DNA from: Candidatus Melainabacteria bacterium
GTDB lineage: Bacteria > Cyanobacteriota > Vampirovibrionia > Obscuribacterales > Obscuribacteraceae
Assembly (NCBI GenBank): GCA_016209785.1
Contig: JACQVM010000433.1
Coordinates: forward strand, 1 to 8,687
Reading direction: 5' to 3'
DNA: 8,687 bases
Both the position numbers and the translations under genes were made by a program. The first letter of the stretch is position 1; each line of letters starts with the position of its first letter. This document shows, piece after piece, positions 6,375 through 8,687 of this stretch. The notes under the pieces are model-generated. The model did no database searches. It had not been told where the DNA came from and saw only the letters and a list, made by a program, of their open reading frames with translations.

Positions 6375-6707
6375 ATGACAGGTGAGTTGATTGTCTTTGT
6401 GACCTGTCCAGCAGCTTTAGCTGACAAACTTGCTAGACCATTAGTTGGTGAAGGTCTTGCTGCTTGCGTGAACATTATTGGCCCAATAACTTCAGTATTT
6501 TCTTGGGAAGGTAAGGTATGTCAGGAGTCAGAGGAGTTGCTCATTATTAAGAGCCACCGAAGATGTTGGGAGAAGCTCAAGGCTCGAGTAGTAGAGCTGC
6601 ACAGCTACACAACCCCGGAAATTGTTGCTTTGCCTATTGAGGATGGTTACAAGCCTTACATGCATTGGTTAAATGTAGTGTTGCAGGGTGAGGCTCATGA
6701 TGCCTGA
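6375..6707 (+). CDS. cutA: CutA divalent-cation tolerance family protein
   Basis: Small trimeric PII-like protein; E. coli CutA is linked to copper and other divalent-cation tolerance, though its biochemical role is unclear. The 110-residue length is typical. Conserved elements are the opening beta strand LIVFVTCPA, the helix and strand GLAACVNIIGPITSVFSWEGKVCQ (WEGK at 44-47), ESEELLIIKS (51-60), LHSYTTPEIVALPI (75-88) and the aromatic end YMHWLN. Cys31 in the AACVN motif matches the family position. The ATG is 2 bp after the fusion-gene stop, with a purine-rich GCGGAG 12 bp upstream inside that gene, so it is almost certainly co-transcribed and perhaps translationally coupled. Confidence 0.93.
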   Translation: MTGELIVFVTCPAALADKLARPLVGEGLAACVNIIGPITSVFSWEGKVCQESEELLIIKSHRRCWEKLKARVVELHSYTTPEIVALPIEDGYKPYMHWLNVVLQGEAHDA

Positions 6708-6716
6708 GAGGGAGTC

Positions 6717-8561
6717 TTGTCAGAAGAAACACTAGTTCATATTTTTTGGGAGAGGGTGGCTGCTAACCCGGAAAGACCAGCAATACTTTATAAAACTGGT
6801 GGGATCTATCGCCCGGTTATTTGGCGTGAGCATGGCCGTGTTGTGGAGCTAGTATCTGGTGGACTATTGCACCAGGCTGTTCAAGCTGGCGAGAAGATTG
6901 CAATCATTGCCAACAGTCGTCCCCATTGGACCTGGGCTGACTTAGCAATTCTTTCTGTTGGTGCTGTTACCGTTCCTATTTATCCTACGCTGGCTGCCCC
7001 AGAGATTGAGTACTTGCTTAGGCACAGTGATGTCATAGGAATATTTGCTGAAAATGAACGACAGCTCAATAAGCTTCTTTGCCTGAAGGAACTACCGCCA
7101 CAGTTACGTTTTGTAGTGCTCATGGAAGGCAAGATACCTTTGTATCAATTGCCTGGCATTCATGTTCTTACCTGGGAGGATCTTTTAAAAGATGCTGAGG
7201 TATATCTTCCAAGTCATCCCAATATATTGCCAGAGCGCATTGCAGCCATTAGCAGTCAAGATTTGGCAACCATTGTTTATACCTCTGGTACTACAGGAAT
7301 ACCTAAAGGTGCCATGTTATTGCAGGGCAACTTGTATGCCGTGTGCCGGTCGTTGAGCCATCTTGTTGGCTTTTATGCAGACGATGTGTCGCTTTCGTTT
7401 TTGCCACTTTCACATGTCTACGAGCGTGTCAGCGGACAGTTTTTGGCAATTTATGAAGGGTTTGTTATGGCATACGCAGAGTCCCTTGAGACAGTGGCTC
7501 AGAATATGCTTGAGGTCAAGCCAACCATTTTAAATGGTGTTCCACGTTTTTACGAAAAAATTTATCAGAGAATGCTGGTCGAAATACGTCATTTAGCTAA
7601 GCCGCAACAGTACCTGATTCGCTGGGCATTAGCACTAGGCAGGCGAGCTATGCGATATCGAGAAATGGCTCGCAATGGAGTAGATGATATTGTTCGCAAG
7701 ATATACAAAGCAGAACTGCGTGTAGCAGAGCGTCTTGTATTTTCCCGTATTCGTAGACGTTTTGGTGGGCGCTTACGCTTTTTAGTTTCTGGTGCAGCAC
7801 CATTATCTTCTGAGGTACAGCTTTTTTTTGAGACCATTGGACTAAGTATTATTCAAGGTTATGGCTTAACAGAAACTGCGGCTCCAGTATGTTGCAATAC
7901 ACCCATGGGAAACAGACGAGGAACCGTCGGCAGACCGCTACCTGGTGTGGAAGTACAACTAGCTCCTGATGGAGAAATTATGGTGCGGGGGCCTACGGTT
8001 TTTGCTGGCTATTACAAAAATGATGAAGCTACACGGGAGGCATTTCAGGACGGGTGGTTCTTAACGGGTGACATTGGAGAAGTTGATGCGGATGGGTACT
8101 TACGGGTCAAGGATCGCAAGAAAGATATCATCATTACCTCTGGTGGCAAACATGTAGCACCCCAGTTTCTAGAGAATCTTTTTGTAGGAGAAGGTCTTAT
8201 CAGTCATGTTTTGGTTTATGGCGATAAGCGTAAGTACATCACTGCATTGATTACCCTTCATCCAGACTGTCTTGCTGCTTTTGCTAAGGCTAATGCAATT
8301 ACTTACACCAGCCTGGAAGAGTTAACCCACCATGACCGGGTAAAAGAGGCTGTTGAGGAAGTGGTTAGTCGTAAAAACCAACGCCTGGCAAGTTTTGAGC
8401 AAATCAAGAAATTCCTTATCCTAGATCGGGACTTTAGTGTGGACTCTAACGAGTTGACACCTACCCTTAAGATTAAACGTAAGGTGGTAACGGAGAAGTA
8501 TAAGGACTTATTGGATAGCCTTTACGAGGTAGAGGAGCTGGAACTGAAAGAACCTAGATAA
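6717..8561 (+). CDS. Long-chain acyl-CoA synthetase (AMP-forming)
   Basis: Activates long-chain fatty acids with ATP and CoA to acyl-CoA plus AMP and diphosphate, through an acyl-adenylate. At 614 residues it has the length of the FadD15-like branch. The phosphate-binding loop YTSGTTGIPKG is at 188-198, LPLSHVYER at 229-237, GYGLTET at 381-387, the hinge region TGD with DRKKDIIITSGG at 450-477, and the C-terminal catalytic Lys in TPTLKIKRK (Lys585). All core motifs are intact. TTG 6717 is the only start between the preceding in-frame stop (6705-6707) and the domain, and a strong GAGGGAG ribosome site sits just before it. It is the third gene of the run, 9 bp after cutA. A related acyl-ACP synthetase activity is possible, since cyanobacterial homologues with this layout can use ACP. 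Confidence 0.92.
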   Translation: MSEETLVHIFWERVAANPERPAILYKTGGIYRPVIWREHGRVVELVSGGLLHQAVQAGEKIAIIANSRPHWTWADLAILSVGAVTVPIYPTLAAPEIEYLLRHSDVIGIFAENERQLNKLLCLKELPPQLRFVVLMEGKIPLYQLPGIHVLTWEDLLKDAEVYLPSHPNILPERIAAISSQDLATIVYTSGTTGIPKGAMLLQGNLYAVCRSLSHLVGFYADDVSLSFLPLSHVYERVSGQFLAIYEGFVMAYAESLETVAQNMLEVKPTILNGVPRFYEKIYQRMLVEIRHLAKPQQYLIRWALALGRRAMRYREMARNGVDDIVRKIYKAELRVAERLVFSRIRRRFGGRLRFLVSGAAPLSSEVQLFFETIGLSIIQGYGLTETAAPVCCNTPMGNRRGTVGRPLPGVEVQLAPDGEIMVRGPTVFAGYYKNDEATREAFQDGWFLTGDIGEVDADGYLRVKDRKKDIIITSGGKHVAPQFLENLFVGEGLISHVLVYGDKRKYITALITLHPDCLAAFAKANAITYTSLEELTHHDRVKEAVEEVVSRKNQRLASFEQIKKFLILDRDFSVDSNELTPTLKIKRKVVTEKYKDLLDSLYEVEELELKEPR

Positions 8562-8687
8562 ATAATGCTTTACTTTCGCTTGGCAACTCAATAAAATAAG
8601 GCAAGAAAGGTACAGTCCTAGGATCGGTAACCCTGAAATATTTACCAATAGCTTATTTACTAGATTGCCGGTCCTTTATGAGGGTCC
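8562..8687. other. Right-edge intergenic stretch
   Basis: 126 bp without a supportable gene on either strand. It holds an A/T-rich segment, an 8 bp palindrome TCCTAGGA (about 8616-8623), and no clear intrinsic terminator for the acyl-CoA synthetase gene. A weak interrupted hairpin (CTTTC at 8573-8577 with GAAAG near 8605) lacks a T run. Confidence 0.5.
8569..8597 (+). promoter_or_regulatory. Possible promoter reading out of the window
   Basis: TTTACT (8569-8574, 4 of 6 to the -35 consensus), 17 bp spacer, TAAAAT (8592-8597, 5 of 6 to -10). It lies 8 bp after the acyl-CoA synthetase stop and would serve a gene beyond the right edge. A/T-rich sequence makes chance matches likely. Confidence 0.3.

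Noticed and set aside
7589..7837. Minus-strand frame inside the acyl-CoA synthetase gene
   Set aside because: It is a shadow frame of an intact enzyme and is rich in Arg/Ser without a motif.
1..8687. Defence island, prophage, CRISPR array or mobile element
   Set aside because: No nuclease, integrase, transposase, spaced repeat or tRNA-like sequence was seen, and most genes are housekeeping or signalling types.

Overview
The window carries eight protein-coding genes and reads as ordinary chromosome of a Gram-negative (two-membrane) bacterium. Evidence for two membranes is a TonB-like energy transducer at the left edge and a predicted secreted DUF3465 protein. The coding sequence has moderate GC and starts genes with GTG and TTG as well as ATG. 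A diguanylate cyclase ending in a PATAN (DUF4388) domain would fit Cyanobacteriota, including non-photosynthetic lineages, but also deltaproteobacteria and others. No marker here settles the phylum, so placement is a low-confidence inference. I see no rRNA, tRNA, CRISPR array, transposase, phage gene or insertion sequence.

Left block (2-3567, plus strand). A TonB-like protein whose true start lies left of the window overlaps by 4 bases (GTGA) with an 858-residue membrane diguanylate cyclase. The cyclase has two membrane segments, a coiled coil, a GAF-like region, GGDEF (GGEEF), PATAN and a winged-helix-like tail. The overlap suggests coupled translation of an energy-transduction protein and a c-di-GMP signalling protein.

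Middle block (3571-5131). ruvX (minus) ends 3 bp from the cyclase stop. It is divergent from a sixA-type histidine phosphatase (plus). sixA converges on a DUF3465 gene (minus), with a plausible intrinsic terminator between them.

Right block (5302-8561, plus strand). Three tightly spaced genes look like one operon. The first is a two-domain protein joining a nucleoside 2-deoxyribosyltransferase-like domain to an N-formylglutamate-amidohydrolase-like domain. The other two are cutA and a long-chain acyl-CoA synthetase. Upstream is a good sigma70-type promoter whose predicted start falls on the ATG, implying a leaderless transcript, plus an inverted repeat in the divergent control region shared with the DUF3465 gene. 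The last 126 bp (8562-8687) hold no complete gene but contain a possible promoter reading out of the window.

The most unusual items are the fusion protein, whose second domain seems to have lost family catalytic residues, its apparently leaderless start, and a 10-residue insertion that displaces the inhibitory-site motif of the cyclase.
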